Part shown: positions 51,086-51,120 of the stretch, piece after piece
Numbering within the stretch: position 1 is the stretch's first letter
How the letters are laid out: every line of letters starts with the position of its first letter
Assembly: GCA_002482775.1 (NCBI GenBank)
Contig: DLGQ01000105.1
Coordinates: forward strand, 45,051-96,170
Length of the DNA stretch: 51,120 bases
From: Flavobacteriales bacterium UBA7690
GTDB lineage: Bacteria; Bacteroidota; Bacteroidia; Flavobacteriales_F; PHOS-HE28
Direction: 5' to 3'
The notes under the pieces: generated by a model
What the model saw: the letters and a program-made list of their open reading frames with translations, nothing else
Databases searched by the model: none
Told to the model about the DNA's origin: nothing
Program-made: the position numbers and the translations under genes

Positions 51086-51120
51086 GGTGTGTTGCGGTGA
51101 AGCTACACCGGAATGGCGGG

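Overview
The window looks like a chromosomal segment of a GC-rich member of the Bacteroidota, probably a Flavobacteriales lineage known from environmental genomes. The evidence is a gliding-motility-type C-terminal domain (CHU_C) after SprB-like repeats at the left edge, several secreted proteins with type IX secretion (T9SS) sorting tails, A/C-rich 5' leaders instead of Shine-Dalgarno sites, and promoter-like TAnnTTTG boxes. Many ordinary genes end in TGA, so the genetic code is the standard bacterial one. No rRNA, tRNA or CRISPR array was seen.

Layout. 1-6.4 kb: the 3' part of a giant surface protein, an HPP membrane protein, a pyridoxamine-phosphate-oxidase-like protein, an AraC regulator and two small secreted proteins. 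6.5-9.5 kb: a membrane protein and a hybrid PAS histidine kinase. 10-16.2 kb, minus strand: an operon of GH130, a GT4 fused to a helical domain, and an APC permease, preceded by an MgtC/DUF4010 membrane protein. 16.3-17.5 kb: a CbpA-CbpM co-chaperone pair.

17.48-24.10 kb is an accessory island bounded by two imperfect inverted copies of one structured repeat of about 105-127 bp. On its left, minus strand, are an Xre-ImmA/IrrE protein, a PIN protein and a possible 37-residue ORF, which together resemble a toxin-antitoxin module. On the plus strand are DUF2188, LRAT-like, KTSC-like and membrane J-domain genes. They lead into a complete short type II CBASS anti-phage operon: HNH-SAVED effector (Cap5), CD-NTase and a stand-alone E2-like enzyme.

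24.1-31 kb: a cation P-type ATPase, then a small AraC-centred regulon. A 20-bp operator-like sequence occurs at exactly the same distance from two promoters, one before a membrane-protein gene broken by an in-frame TGA and one before a gene for an HEEFH-containing exported protein. 31-38 kb: amidase, a truncated YCII protein, an ECF sigma factor with a membrane partner, DinB, and a T9SS beta-helix gene broken by TAA. 37.6-45.8 kb: outer-membrane and secreted proteins, including a duplicated secreted-protein module and an S9 peptidase. 46-47.7 kb: DUF1330, a lipoprotein cytochrome c and an AraC regulator. 47.7-51.1 kb, minus strand: a VIT1-like transporter, a fibronectin-III protein, an unknown protein and a decayed tandem copy of it.

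The most unexplained element is at 49,747-50,208: 21 consecutive units of exactly 22 bp, heavily diverged in sequence but with no insertion or deletion, between the VIT1-like and fibronectin genes. The CBASS island and its inverted boundary repeats are the most coherent accessory system.
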